DNA of 64,000 nucleotides from Cryptomeria japonica (taxonomy: Eukaryota; Streptophyta; Pinopsida; Cupressales; Cupressaceae), in assembly GCF_030272615.1 (NCBI RefSeq), contig NC_081412.1, positions 19,505,932 to 19,569,931 of the forward strand, given 5' to 3'. How positions within the stretch are numbered: position 1 is the first letter of the stretch; each line of letters starts with the position of its first letter. Below, piece after piece: positions 11,466 to 24,900 of this stretch. The position numbers were made by a program, and so were the translations under genes. The notes beneath the pieces are model-generated. The model was not told the DNA's origin. It ran no database searches and was given only the letters and a program-made list of their open reading frames with translations.

Positions 11466-12973
11466 CAACATGTTCCTTTTTGAGTTTGAAATAATTGTCT
11501 AGGAGGTTTTTCCCAATGGATTTTCTCAGTTTTCGTTTGGTACATCATTAGTCTTTGTTCCAACACCCAAAGCACTTTTTATCCATCTAGTTAAGCTTAA
11601 GGGTGGTACTGAGTGTATAATATTCTACCTAGAATATGTCTTTTATATAGTTTATCTTGTCGATGTTATCTACTATGGATAAGCTTTGAATGGGTCATTA
11701 TGTTTATGTTTTTGAAAGAATCTAAAACAAGTTATTTTGGCCTTGTAGGTGTCAATACACGTAATTATGTCAATTTAAATTATTTTTTAAACTAAAAATA
11801 CCTAGAATCAAGAATGAAGTCTTCAATTTTTTAACAAATTATTTCTATTGGTTTTAGAAGATTACTCTTAAACATGAAATAGATTAATAGGTCAAAGGCA
11901 TGTTTTTCTTACAAAAATATATCAATTATTTACCACTTTAATATGTTATTAAAGTGTAAATTTATTGTTAATTGTTTAACCATTTAATTGAACCATGTTT
12001 AAATACATCAGATATAAGCTTAAGGTGTATATTATATTTTTTTTAATCCTTTTTTCTGAAGGAGGAGAAACATATAAATGCCGAACACTTTTAATCTCCT
12101 CCTTTTTAGTTACAAAATCCTCATTAATATCAAAATTCACAGTTTCCATCATCATTTGAATCATGAAATGACACAAGACACCTAAACTCTAAACTCGTAA
12201 CTTATGAGATTCATAACCAACCAAACTCTATTACTTTCTTCTTTCTTACAAGATAGTATTGTGTAAAAAATTAATTATTTAAAAAAAAAATTATAACTTA
12301 CATCTTATATGTAGATAGTATGGGTGGGGTTGGTAGCAGGTAAGTGTCACATATTGATTTAATTGCTTTTATATTTAGACCTATTTTGAGGATTTGATCA
12401 TCATAAAATATCAAAATAATGTTTTAAAATTTTGTAATTTAAGATTGCGTGAGTTATTTTGATCATTAATTATTAATCATGTCATTTTATTTTTCTCTAC
12501 AAATCTAAATTTGTAATTTTTATTTACCCTTTTGCTCGAGTAATAAATATATTTCACAAATATATTTTAATTTAAAATTAAATCTAATAAAATTAAATAA
12601 TAATATATAAAAAATATAAATACCAACCAATGTTATAAATTCCTAATATAATATAAAAATATACATATTTGAAAAAAGTATTGATTTAAATTTCAAAAAA
12701 ATAAAATCTAAAATAAATTTGGTGAAAGATAAGGAGAGTGAGAATGGTTGTTAATAGAGTCAAATAGCCTTGCATGTTAAAAAAGGAAAAGAAAAAGAAA
12801 AAATGGAAACAATGGAATGACACTGATGGAGTATGCCAAGATTTCAAGGATGTTGGAGATGAGTAAGATCATTGACATGTTTTGAGGTAGGAAAGGATCT
12901 AAAGAGAAGTATGGGAATGCTTAGTTGGTATCATTACCAAGATTTGCTGAAAAAATGGGGGGCAAATTGACTA
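11466..12973. other. AT-rich intergenic spacer, no gene seen
   Basis: Long A/T runs without a credible frame. 11690-11820 is a diverged copy of 6360-6600 lacking the MITE. Nothing else was recognised. Confidence 0.55.
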
Positions 12974-15170
12974 CTAATTCTTGGTTAAGTATAATGGACC
13001 ATTCAGTGCTTTTATGATGTCACTTGAGGTAAAGGTGATATTAGGTTCACACTTAGGTTTAGGTTTCTCTTGGTCTATCAAGTTCACAATATTGTTTTGG
13101 TCAAGCACTTCGATAGTAGCTATATAACTATCATCTTTAAGCTCAACAATTTTCATAGAATGGAAATAATGTAGGAGCATCCCTGGTTCTTGGCAATCTT
13201 GCATCAACCAAAAACATTTTCCTTTTAGTTTGTTTCTTATTTTGCAGTTTTAGTATTTCTTTTAGCATTTCATTATGTTTGCTCACCGGATGTTGCGGAG
13301 ATGGATTTGGTTCATGGACATGTCATCAATCTTATCCTTGGTCCACGGGATTTTAGATCTTTTCCTGGTAAGTTATTGCTTCCGGAATCTGAGACAATTT
13401 TTTGGCTTAGAACACTAGAACTGCTTGGACCTAGTTTTCTATTGGCAAATATTGCCGATCATTCATGTAGCTGGTGGAGCTTGATATTTTTGTTTCCAAC
13501 ATTCCTTGGTTAATGACCGACCTTCCTTTTGGGTCCGCAAGTTTCATTCTATGGATTTTTCAGATAGATTTCTTTAATGGAGATCAACCTAGTTGTTTTG
13601 CATGTTTCATCTTGTTCATTGGCAATTGTTTCACCTTGGGCCGACGCGGACCATCCTTGATCATATATTAAATAAATGTAATTAAGAAATTATAATCAAG
13701 TTTTAGAATATACAAGATAGATTTGTAGATTAGGAGTTCCAGAGGTGGCTCGCATTCTTGCTTGAGCCGAATGTTGCATAACACACATGTTTTGTACTTG
13801 GGCTTGTGAGCCCGAATATAGCCGGAAGTTTGTAATCAATTTCTATGATATAATAATTCCGATTCTACATTGCCTCCATCACACTATTTTTTTGTGTTGG
13901 GGTTTCATTTGTTGCACAGTCTGGATTGTTCTTTTTGAGGACCCTCCTAACCGTGACTACACCAGGAAAGGTAAAGGATTGGTAAATATTTGCACATTTT
14001 TATTAGGTGGTGCTACAAATTTATTCCCGTTATCATTCATATCATCCACCATAATAACATTAAAATGGATGAGGTCAGATTGAATTTCATTTTTTAGACA
14101 CATACATTTCTCTATGTCATGTTCAGATTGACAATGGGCTTTTGAGTTAAAGGAAGGAGGTAGAGGTTTGGAGGTATCTACGGAATGAATAGGCTTAAGA
14201 TTCATTAAGTTAACCAATTGAAGCATAATATAATGTCAGGAATCTAAAAAAGGTGTGAAGTTATGATTCTTGAATGGTTTAGAAGAAAAGTTAGCTACAA
14301 CTAGGGCATTGTGGCTGCAATTTGCATGTGAATGTTGTTTAAAGAATTTTTGTTATTGATCTTAATGAAGCTTTTATTTTGATTTCTAGAGTCTTGGTAT
14401 GTTTGATGAGCATCTTCGATCTTATCAAATACAATCAAAGATGAAGAAGCTTCTCATTGACTAACTTGAAGTTCATATTAACGAAGTGTTGTGCATAAGT
14501 GTGTGAAAGATGGATAACACAAAATTAAAATCTTTTCTCTAATATCACATTGTAAGTTATCAGTTAAAACTCTTTGAATATTAACATCAAGAATATATGA
14601 TAAGAAATTTGAGAATACAAATGTTGATATCTACAAATTAAATTAGTCAATTTAAATTATTTACACCTTGTTTGCAATGTAATAAATTTGTCAAAGTAAC
14701 TTGTGGCCCGATTTTTTTTTGAAAATATTGCAAGAATGCATCTACTAGTTGTTGCAAGGTAATAATTGAATTATTAGGCAAGGAGAAAAACCATTCCAAA
14801 GAAGTTTGTTTTAAGGATAGAGGGAAGAATTTTGCAAGAGGTTTGTGGTTAAAGAAGAAGTCACTTCACAAAGAAAAAATTATTTTGACATGAAGATGGG
14901 GGCCACCTTTTTTATTGTATTTCTCAAAATGATGGACCTTAATATTTTGTGGGTGCTTGGTTTCAAGGATCTAAATGGAAAGACGACTACTTTTAGTGTA
15001 TGAAGGGATGGTGGATTGGGATTGTGTTATATTGGCCAATTGTTGTTGTAAAAATAAAATTTATATAAAATCATCTATGGTAGTTTAATTGGATGAATTG
15101 GTTTAAGAAAAGTTGGATTGTGGTGGAGGATTCGAAGGTATAGTATGGTAGCCAAGTGGAACATTGTGGT
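12974..15170 (-). pseudogene. Ty3/gypsy gag remnant (with start of the pol junction)
   Basis: On the minus strand, 15100-14500 gives a degenerate retrotransposon gag core: FPLSLKQTSLEWFFSLPNNS, then TLQQLVDAFLQYF and LTNLLHCKQ. 14226-13957 gives CQSEHDIEKC followed by LKNEIQSDLI, a zinc-knuckle-like region as in plant gypsy gag. 13207-12974 ends DIIKALNGPLYLT, a motif often seen between gag and protease in these elements. The frame is broken by stops, frameshifts and an insertion at about 13208-13956. Its 5' side is cut at 15171 by a small transposon. No protease, reverse transcriptase or integrase was seen. Confidence 0.6.
13208..13956 (+). repeat. LTR-like insertion in the gag remnant
   Basis: Higher G+C than its surroundings, no coding homology, and a tail (GAAGTTTGTAATCAATTTC..., GTTGCACAGTCTGGA) resembling a U5/polyadenylation region of plant LTRs. 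It separates the zinc-knuckle piece from the DIIKALNGPLYL piece. Exact ends were not fixed. Plus orientation is a guess from the polyadenylation-like tail. Confidence 0.35.
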
Positions 15171-16228
15171 GCGTAAACTCACAATACTGGTTCCCACTTT
15201 TTGGCCAACTTTGACAACTAGATGAACATTTTGAAAAAAACCTTCACTTTCAGACATCTATAACTTTTAAACCGTTCAGAATTTGAAGATGATTTAAACT
15301 AGTGATTTGTAACATCTTGATTGCAAATTCTAAATATATTTTTTTCAATTTTTTTTGAAGAAAATTGTATTGATATTTCCATCTCCCTCCAGAACTAGTT
15401 TTTGTACAGCAAACGACATTTTTTAAGAGTGATGTGCATTTTGAAATGCATAACTTTTTTTCTATAATTGATAAAAACTCAATTCTTTCGAATTTTGGTT
15501 TGTAAAATTAATACCTAATGCATGCAATTGGTTTGATAGTGATATGTTGAATATTTTCATTTTATTAAGTTTTGAAGTTGGACTAATTATAATTTAGACA
15601 TAGGTGCACGTTTGAACACATAACTTGTTCTATATATATCAAAATTCAATTTTATTTTTTTGCTAGAAAGAAGACATCAATACCTAGTGCATAGATATTT
15701 TTAGAATTTTTTTGAATTAGTTTACTTTTTTTTCCAATACATTGAACAAAGAAGTTCATTTTTGGTGAAAACCTATGTTTGGTAGAATTAAAAATACAAG
15801 TTCATAATAAACTCAATATATAATAAAATTATAGTCATTGAAAAGCTTGATTCGAGGACTACCATACTACATTTGGGTTGTTAAGCTCATTCCATTTGAG
15901 CCTTCAACCAGAGGTTTGAATGCCAAAAATCTACAAAAAATTGTAGAAAGTTTCAGAGAAGTGTAAAAAAGTGAAACCCCCTACATACCTTTGAATGAAA
16001 GGGGGTTCAAATGAACCCCCCCAATATAATTAAAAATTGACAAAAAAAAGCGTTCTAGGGGGTTTTCTCAAAAGAAGGGGTTCAAGCGAAGTGGGTGGTT
16101 TGCTCGAACCCCAAAGGTTAGTTCATTCGAACACCCCTAGTACAGATGAACACCATCCAAATTTTTTTTCCCACCATTACGTTTTTCCTTCGTGGGTGAA
16201 AGTGGAAACTGTTATTGTGAACTCATCC
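15171..16228 (+). mobile_element. Non-autonomous deletion derivative of the E3-type transposon
   Basis: The left end GCGTAAACTCACAATACTGG matches the E3 left end GGGTGAACTCACAATAATGG, and similarity continues for about 800 bp along 43110-43900. After a GGGTTCA/TGAACCC motif array (16000-16140) comes an ORF2-side-type end, inverted GGATGAGTTCACAATAAC. TGGT flanks both sides (15167-15170, 16229-16232). It is the transposase-side end joined to the ORF2-side end, with both genes lost. It inserted into the gypsy gag remnant. Its mobility would depend on a transposase supplied elsewhere. Confidence 0.85.
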
Positions 16229-16232
16229 TGGT

Positions 16233-18163
16233 AAGTGGATGGAGGAGATGGTTGATACATGTTTGAGAAACAAAAAGAGATTGGTTGAAGATGGAACATA
16301 ATTATATTCATTGATAGCATTTACCCTATTACTAACATGGATTATAATGTAGGGTTTCAAGAGGAGGTGTAGATGTAGGAGATGAAGGGGATCCAAATAA
16401 TGATGATGTTTCCTCTTTTTTTGGGTTGGATTTTGTTCATTTTATTTAGGGGTTATCGTGATCTGGCCCCTTGTTGTGTGGGGGAAGTTTTTGTTACCTT
16501 GTTTGTTCTTCTCCACTTCTTGGAGGGCTCTTTTGATTTGTTTTCTCCCCTCTCTATTCTCGATCGAGGAGGACCATTTTTGGACACTTTATTGTTGTTT
16601 GCCCTCATTGTCAGGCCCCCTTATTACTAGGGTTTACAATTTGGAGTGTTTGTTCATTATGGATACATTTTGTGGTGTTGGTGACTTTCTCCCTTACCAT
16701 TCTTGTCATTGGTCCTACTATCTATGCAACTTGTTGTTTGGTTCCTCCCTACATTCATGGGGTTTGCTCTGCCTATTGTGTTGTAGTTGGTGATTGATTT
16801 CCTTCCACTGAGGTGGTTGTGGTGCAGTTTGGGGTTGATTTACTAGTTATGTGCTTTAGGTGGGTGTTGCTCTTTATATAGTGTCTTTTCTTGATCATTC
16901 TTGTTTGTTTCATTGGGAGACCTCATTTTGGTTGTTGGTGTGGTTTGAGGTTCTACAACTTGGCCTTCTAGGTGGGTGTGTTGGCCTCCCTATCAACCCC
17001 TTTTCTTGTGAGGTCTTTGGTTACCAAAGGTTGTGATAGCCTCATAGTTTTTGGATTTCTTATGGTTGTTTCTTTATCTTTCTCTAGTTTCTTTTTTTCT
17101 CCTAGATTGTCCTATTACTGTCCTAGCAGGTTTGGCAAAGGGTTTTTTGTGGGTTTCATGTTTTTTCCCTTTGTCATTTTGAGGTTTTCTTTTATTATCT
17201 TGTTGGTTTTGGCCTCTAGGGAGGGAGGTGTTTTCTCAGTTCCTAATCAGGTGGCTTCTATTTCTTCAGTTGTTCATGTTCCTCTTAAGGTTGTTCGGGC
17301 TAGCAACCTAGCATATATTCATATTGAGGTGGAATTTGGAAGGGTTTCTACTAGGGTTTCAACCTCTTAGATGCCTAGGGTAGAGGACTTCGGAGGTGTG
17401 CTAAGGTGGTGCCCTTTTTTATGGATGATCTGGTATTTTGATGTTATTTGTGGGTAGGTGCTGGATGCACAGAGAGGGTCGGTTACCTTGTGGGTGCTTA
17501 ACTGGAGTTTTTTTTCTTCCTTCATGTTTGCTTTAGTGACAACTGTTGAATCCCTTTGGTGGATGTTGCCCTCTAGGATTTTTACACTTGCCTCTTCCTT
17601 TCCTCCCCCTCTTAGTTGCTATCTAAGGAAGACTTGCTCAAGTGCTCTTGCTTGCCAATCAAAAAGGGGCCTTGCTGGTGGTTTGTTGTCTTATGGAGAC
17701 TCTACTACAAATGGACCTATTGAGGTGGTTCATTTTTTTGTGTTTGTAGGGTTTTTTAGACTATGGTTTAAGGTGACCTATTCTGGGACTTCTATTTGTA
17801 AAAGGTTTGGAGGGGCCTTTCAAAACCCTATGAATTAGGTTTATTCCACTAGTCGGACATGCTATCTAGTGTTGTGCTAGATTGTCTAGGTTTTTGGTGC
17901 CATTGGCTTCTTTGGTTTTAGCTTAAGATGTTTACTAAGAAGATGGTTGAGGGTGTATATTGAAACCCCTTAGTTCTAGTTATGTAGTTCTATTTGGTTT
18001 GAGACCCTTGGTCCACAGATTGTTGTTCTAGTGAAAAGCCTCATTTTAGAAAAGGCTTTGTCTTTTTTGGTTTGTGGTCAAGAGGCTTTACAACTTGTGA
18101 TTTCTTATTGTGTGCCTGCATGGTGGTTTTGTAAAGGTACAAGCCTTCTCAGTTTTTATTAAT
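16233..18163. other. T/G-rich region without recognised gene
   Basis: Several overlapping plus-strand frames of 80-130 codons exist (16382-16793, 16972-17370, 17458-17838). Their products are low-complexity and hydrophobic, as expected from T-rich DNA, and match no family I know. The tail (GTTTTGTAAAGG...CTTCTCAGTTTTTATTAA near 18130) is reminiscent of plant LINE 3' ends, which is only a suggestion. Confidence 0.3.
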
Positions 18164-18679
18164 CTAAACATGGATAGAATTATCATTTTGTGTAGTAGTA
18201 TCCATGATAGAAGATATGTATGTAGGAACATTGGCTATTGATGTTGGAATAGGTATGGATATCTTAACTTGGGTTGTAGTAATGGAGCAACCAATCACTT
18301 CCGCGAAACTAGATAACATCACAATTTTATCATCCACTATTTGAGCTATGCCATGTAGAACTTCCACACCATGTTCATTACCTTGAATCAACTTCCTTAA
18401 GCCTTCAATCAATGGGATTGCCTCTTCAACCAAGTTCTCTTAACTCACAATTTTTTTAAGATCTTCCAATTGCTTGTCAATATTTTCTAATTATTCATTA
18501 GACACCTATATTGAAGGGTCGTCCTTATCTTGAGAAGCATGAGGAGAGGGATTCTCAGTAATATCAAGAAAGGTAGGTGCTAGATTAAGAGAAGATGAAG
18601 CAACCAAGCTCCTAGGTGGGAATAAATTAACACTCAACTCAAGCTCAACACCATTAGCATTAGAACCACAAGAAGCCAT
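18164..18679 (-). pseudogene. Unrecognised coding remnant, possibly gag N-terminal part
   Basis: One minus-strand frame runs from an ATG at 18679 (MASCGSNANGVELELSVN) to 18164 with three nonsense codons. It gives an acidic linker, then a helical region (LENIDKQLEDLKKIV, AIPLIEGLRKLIQGNEHGVE). I do not recognise the family. It lies on the same strand as, and upstream of, the gypsy gag remnant, so it may be the N-terminal part of that gene, separated by insertions. This is inference from position. Confidence 0.35.
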
Positions 18680-18719
18680 GACTCTATAACTTCTTCTCAC
18701 ATGGATATTCAATTAGAAA

Positions 18720-19700
18720 CATTATTTTATGAAACTCATAAACAAGTACAAGTTCCGACAACACACAATTGATCCTAGGAAAGGAATGCAAAAATTTAGA
18801 GGCAAAAGTAAAAGAATTGGTTTATACTTTCAATATTGATGTAAGAGCATCTAAGTAGTTCATTCGGTTGGAATAGTAAGCAACTTGGAGTTGCTTGGAG
18901 ATTATTGTGTTTCTTCATGTTTGTGAATTTAGAGTTGCAGATTTGGATTTAGCATCTGGAGATCGTTGTCTTAAACATATTCGAGATTCATGGCATTTGG
19001 ATTTGATTCCAGTGAGATATCAATTCCGATATTGGTCTGGTGTTGGTGTGTTCTTACTGGTTGGTCTTGCATTGAGTGGAGCAAAGTAGAATTGGGTTGT
19101 AGATGGTTTCTGTGACTTGCGGATCATATGGGAGTGTTGTTTTGGACCTGACCGATGTTCTAGGAGGTCTGCACAAAGTTCTAAGCATTATTGGAAGTGT
19201 TCTTGGTGATTTGGTCAAAATGTTAGTGTTCTCACATTTCATTATGAATTGATGGATCTTTGGCCGACTTGATTTAGTTTTTGAGACTTGCGAGTAGTAT
19301 AAAGAGGAAGTTTGGAGATTGATTTGTGAGGACAGAGATCCGTGAAAAATAAGAATTATGAAAGATATAGATTTTGGAGGATTGCAGTGTTCTAGTCCGG
19401 TGGACTGAGGTCCAGATCAGCAAAGCGTTACTAGAGATAGAGATGTGAAACATATGATCTGTGGATCATATATTTGAGTTGTTTGAATGATTTTGTAATT
19501 ATGGGCTACGGTCCATCATGTGTAAAGCTTGAGGGCATATGTAATTCATCAACATAATATAAGGATTGAGCTTTGAGGCTAGGTTTTTCACTTTGAGGTA
19601 TTTACCAAGGTATATCTAGTGTTGAATGATCTTGTTTTGCTTTGTTATTTCATGGTGTTTGTGTTATAGGCTGCAAAATGGGACTGTCCTTCATTGGATC
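18720..19700 (+). repeat. LTR-like sequence, no coding capacity
   Basis: Mixed-composition DNA with AGTTGCTTGGAGATTATTGTG-like and polyadenylation-like blocks (TGATTTTGTAATTATGGGC, CATCAACATAATATAAGG). It resembles the 13.2-13.9-kb segment in character. Ends and target duplications were not found. Confidence 0.3.
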
Positions 19701-21635
19701 TCCCTACCATGGCTGCATCAAATATCTTAAATATAATTGTGAATGATGATAATGCAAGCATTTAACAAGTAATATTTTATTATAGTAATGATACAATCGA
19801 TTAAACTATGTAGTATAGCAATGAAATGATCAATGAACCAAGTTTATTTAAGCAATGAGATCTAATAAAATCGTGATCAATCAATGAATGCAAACACATG
19901 AAAGATGAATTTAAAAACTTAATGTCTCTAAATTTGAAAATTTAATCAAATTAAAATTCAAATATGAACATTCAAATTAGTAATTATGCAAGCTATAATA
20001 GAGTCACCAAAATGAAACTTGGTGAAAATGTGTGTTCTCTTGTATAAGAATGAAAACTAGGAACCATTTACCATTTCCAACTCATTTTCATTAGGGAATA
20101 GCTAATTAGGCTCAACTTCAGACCTCTAGGGGAGTTCATATCTATGATTGATTATTAGCTTTTGTGATGTGATTGATTATGATTAGATTGAAAATGCAAA
20201 AAACTAGAGATAATGTTATAAATTTGACAAGATTTGGCTTAAACAAGTAGAAACACTTTAGAAAGCCATCGTAGAAGTAGAGATTTGGAAATAAGATGTT
20301 AAAAGAGATTGTCACTAAAATTTTGAGTTTAAAAATGTTGGTCAAGTGTGCTAGGCTCCCTAGACCTAGAGGTGTTTCTATCGGGCTAAAACATTGAATT
20401 TCAAATCAAGATGCTCTATAGATCACTCCTTAAATTTTGGTCAAAAAGTGTTGGCAACATGTGTAAATTGGGATAGACTAGGGGTTTTTGCATGTTTTAA
20501 ATATGGAACCATGTATCTCAATCTACTCTACACAATCCCATAACTTTTGATTTTTGGATTTGTAACCTACACACAAAAAAGAAGAAAAATATTGTGTTAT
20601 GTAGGAGTTTGGCTAAGTCATACCCTAGTTACGAATTAGACTCCACTACAACAATGATGAATGGGAGAGAGCTTACACCATGTTAGGGAAGAGGCTTAAA
20701 GCCTTGATAAAATGATTGATTTGAGAAAATACCTTGATGTGAAACCTATTGCCTTGGAAATCACACAAAGCTTGATGTTGCTTGATAGGTATTAGTGCGT
20801 GGGTTCACTCATGGAGGAACGGATAATTTAATCATGGTTGTTGAACTTTGATGCTTGAATTCTTTACTTTATATTTCTCCTCAATTCCCTTGAAGATACC
20901 TGATTGTGTACTCAATTGTAATGTTAGGAATTGTGATTTGAAAGAGATACATGTTCAAATGAGGGGTCTTGAGTTGTATTTATACATAACTTACACCTTT
21001 GTAGGCAAATTTTTTGAAGAAGGCTAGCACTTTCTTGCTATTTGAGCTAGAAAAAATATTAGTGAGCATGCAATATGTTTGGCTTCTAAACTTGGTCATG
21101 GAATGAACACAACCAAGCATGAATCAGGGGCATGAGGCACAACCATCAAAGTGAGCTTAAAATGAGTGTGAAATCATAGAAGATACAATTAATGACACTA
21201 CACTTGTTAAAGGTATGTATGAAAAATGTAATTACATATATTCTGAAACCCAAATATTTAACTTTCTGAGTAATTTCCATAACATGGAAAATTGTAGCTA
21301 CAATTCACCATAATAAACTAGTGAATATATATGAGATTAAAGGATTTGTGGAATAAATTTAGATGAGGTATATTCTTAGGTTGAAAACAATGAAATAATT
21401 TTTATATGTATATGCATTAATTTGTGTGTGTGTGTGTGTGTGTGGGTGTGTGTGACTTGTGATGTTAATAAATTATGATATCCATGTGCAAACTAGGTTC
21501 TCAAATTTCTGGTTGTTCTATGAATATGCCATTCTATGTTTGTAAATTCATGAGTCTCACAATCTCATGTCTAATTTGGGATCATTCTGTATGAGTTTTA
21601 TCTATTGTATTATAAAATGGATGTGATCTAGTTTG
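19701..21635. repeat. AT-rich spacer with a (TG)n microsatellite
   Basis: No gene recognised. A TG microsatellite lies at about 21424-21454. The rest is likely eroded repeat DNA. Confidence 0.5.
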
Positions 21636-21639
21636 ATCA

Positions 21640-23360
21640 GGATGATTGTATGTATTAATTTTTTTAAATAATCCTTCACGCCTCATTGAAATCATATCTA
21701 GTTATCATTTTATAGAGAGAAAAGCTCCATGGTCATTCATGCACAAAGTACAATACAATGGTTCTTTTGGAGAATTAAAAATTAAAAAGATGGTATTCTT
21801 AATAGAGATGGGGTATTTCCTATTTCAATTACAAGTTGAATAGTGTAATTTTCCACCTCGTGAGTTATTTCCTTTATTTTCAAGGTGTTATTAGGATGAT
21901 ATATATCTTCTTTTAGACTTGACAATTTCTATCATCCATTAAAGTGGTTGTAGCACCCCAAACTACGTTGAATGTAATTGACTCAATTATTTTGAGACTT
22001 GTGTGTTTATATGTATGCATTCTTTTGCATTTGTGAATTAGTTATTGTAGTGATATTGAGTTTTAGATTGGTTGAATGACGTATTCCATGGTTTTCTTGA
22101 ATTGGCACAAGAAATTGCTTATGAAATTTCTTAAATGGAAGAAGCCCTACTCCAATCAAATGGCTTGGAAGCTAGTGAATGGACACACACCTCAACAACA
22201 CCAATTTATGAAATCAATACCTCATTGTAATGGTGGATAGTAAGAAACATAAGCATGCTACTTGGGTTGCCCTCAAAAAACATTACTTTCCGCTTTAATA
22301 ATAAATTGGTAACACATGTTTTGCCATTCTATGAATTAACATGAATAACTATATTTTTCATAAATAAGAATGAATATTATCTTTGATCTAATCAATCTAA
22401 TTACAATTATATTTGGTTGTTGTATTGAAATTTGTAATCATTGTTTACCTTATATAGTGTGATTTTCCATAGTGATTTGTTTCCTTTATTTTCAAGGTGT
22501 TATTAGGATGATTTATATTTTAGTTTAGATTTGGCAATTGGTATCATCTATTGAAGTGGTTGTAGCACCCCAAACTACATTGAATGTTAATGAAACGTAT
22601 TTTGAGACTTGTGTGTTTATATCTATGCATGCTTTTGCATTTGTCAATTAATTATTCTAGTGATATTGAGTTCTAGATTGATTAAATGATATATTCCATG
22701 GTTTTCTTAAATTGGCACAAGAAATCACTTGTGAAATTTCTTAAATGGAAGAAGCCCTACTCCAATCAAATGGCTTGAAAACTAGTGAATGGACACACGC
22801 CTCAAAAACACTAATATGAAATTAATACCTCATTGTAATGGTGGATAGGAGGAAACAAAAGCATGCTACTTGGATTGCCCTCAAAAAAAGCACTTTCTAC
22901 TTTAATAATAAATTGGTCACACATGTCTTGTCATTCTAGATGAATAAACATGAATAACTATATTTTTCATAAATAAGAATGAAAATAATCTTTTCAAACT
23001 AATGAATCTGATTACAATTATATTTGGTTGTCATATTGAAATTTGTAATAATTGTTTACCTTGTGTGTGTGTGTGTGTGTCAATTTGGCACATTACATAA
23101 CTTATTTACCAATCTCTTTTGGTGGTTTACAAAGTGTTGGGATTGGCTAAGATCAACAAGAAAACACCAAACTTCCGCAAACTATGAGCATACAGAGAGT
23201 CAAATGAATAATATTGAATAATTAACTAAAATGTATGTAGAGGCTTGCATATATAAGCAAGCTAGATGGGGTAGACAAGTTGGATACAACAACTAACTAA
23301 CCCTCCAAAGATGGGACACTTGTGTGCACACTTGACAAGTGTGCACGCAAGTGACTAATG
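21640..23360. repeat. Two tandem copies of a dispersed repeat, third copy split by elements A and E3
   Basis: Copies start near 21840 and 22450 (shared TTCAAGGTGTTATTAGGATGA, TAGCACCCCAAACTAC, GAAGCCCTACTCCAATCAAA, AAAGCATGCTACTTGG). A third copy begins near 31620, is interrupted at 32239, resumes at 42435 and is interrupted again at 43110. The uninterrupted copies therefore show what the insertion sites looked like. A (TG)n run lies at 23061-23080. No coding frame is seen. Confidence 0.85.
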
Positions 23361-24384
23361 TATATGCAATAGGTGTCTCACTAAGTGAGTATACATGTCT
23401 CAACCACATAAGGTGAGAGAAAATACTAAAAGTCCCTAAGTGGAGACTTAAGCAATGTGCATAGGACTATCTTTAGGCAAGCTAATAGCTAAATAGTTTG
23501 ATAAAATGACTATTTACACTAACACAATACATGCCAAAATAATAGTCAACTCCTTTATGAAGTACTGGGTAATTTATACTTCAGGGTGCCACCCACAACA
23601 ACCCTCGCTAGGGGCATTCCCACAAATCTCTACCATTATCTTTGTTCCTAAGCCGTAAAAAAAAGGCTCCCTTTTGAACTCCCTTATTAATTGATTTGAG
23701 AGAAAATGTGGTTGACAAAGTCACCGAAATTTAAGCCCAATATCAATAATCTGCCACTTGAAGACTAATCATTCTCCACACCAAAAAATCTTCCACTTAA
23801 AGATTGATCATGTAACAATATTGACATTGATCATTAATAACTTGTGGATAGCTAGGTAGTTACCATATCTACCAAAAAAAAAAAAAGAAGAAGAAAGAAA
23901 GAAAGAAAGAGAAGAAAGAAGAAGATGATGTGGAATGCCAATAAAATGTAATCTTCATCAAGAGATTTTATAAATTTTGAGAACTTGATATTTCACCGAC
24001 AAGTTCGTGGATAAGACTTATATTACCAATGGCGTGAGTTGGTCATATTTTATGGGTGCTGATCGGCCAAGTCGCAAAAGTTATTAAGTTTGTTTTGACG
24101 CGGAAAAAAGAAAACTTAGGCACCTCTCTTGAAATGCTGACGAAGGAAGTTTTTTAAACTTTTCAGAGGCTGATATCTAGAAAAGAAAGGTAGTTATCAT
24201 AACTAACTACCTGATAACTGGGTACCTAATAAATTGATATGTTCACAGAAGTTTGTGCGTATGATGTGGAATAGCATATGGACAACCATTGAATCATAAT
24301 CAAAGGCAGGTATTTATGAAGGAAGCGCATACCCCATCATCAAATGTTGAGATTTAATGAAAGGACACCTATCAATGCATCACA
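23361..24384. other. Spacer with A/GAA-rich microsatellite, no gene seen
   Basis: A poly-A and GAAA/GAAGAA tract lies at about 23874-23930. The sequence after 23980 is less AT-rich and sits upstream of the PPR remnant, so it could be its former 5' region. No promoter element can be assigned. Confidence 0.4.
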
Positions 24385-24900
24385 GTAATCATGCATGCAA
24401 AATGTGGAAGCATAGACAAGGGCATAGGAACCGGTTCAACAGAATGTTTTGAAAAGATATCGTCTCATGGAATTCAATGATTGCACAATCTTCACAAACT
24501 AGGGTTGTTGAAAAAGTTCTAAAATCTTTCAAGAAAATGCAATTGTCAGTTTTCAAGCCGAAGCATAATAACTTTGCTCACATTTTCTGCCTACCTTTGC
24601 GCCAAAGTGGGAGCTTTAGAACAGGTTATGGACATCCATAAAGCATAATGGTAGGGAGATTTGTGTCAAATATTGCAGTTGGAAATGGTCTCGTAGAGAT
24701 TCATGCAAAATGTGGTATCATAGACAACGCACCGGAATTGTTTGACAGAATGCCTCAAAAAGATGTCATCTTAATTACAGAATACAATGATTACAGCATA
24801 TAGAAAATGGATTAGTCGAATCTCTTTTATATAATTCGAAGCAAATTCAATTAGCAGGCGTAACGCCAAAATGCCCGCACTGCTTTTCTTGAAGACACTT
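24385..24900 (+). pseudogene. Pentatricopeptide-repeat (PPR, PLS-type) pseudogene
   Basis: Plus-strand pieces in shifting frames read AKCGSIDKG, KDIVSWNSMIAQ, LVEIHAKCGIIDNAPELF and DRMPQKDVI. These are the signature helices of plant PLS-class PPR proteins, organellar RNA-binding proteins with tandem 31-36-residue repeats. About four repeats can be traced, with frameshifts between them. A weak C-terminal echo (KDKPHPSI, about 25000) might be a DYW-type tail but is not secure. No functional gene remains. Confidence 0.7.

Noticed and set aside
16382-17838. Plus-strand frames of 80-130 codons as membrane proteins
   Set aside because: T/G-rich composition produces hydrophobic frames in several phases; no motifs, no splice-consistent model.
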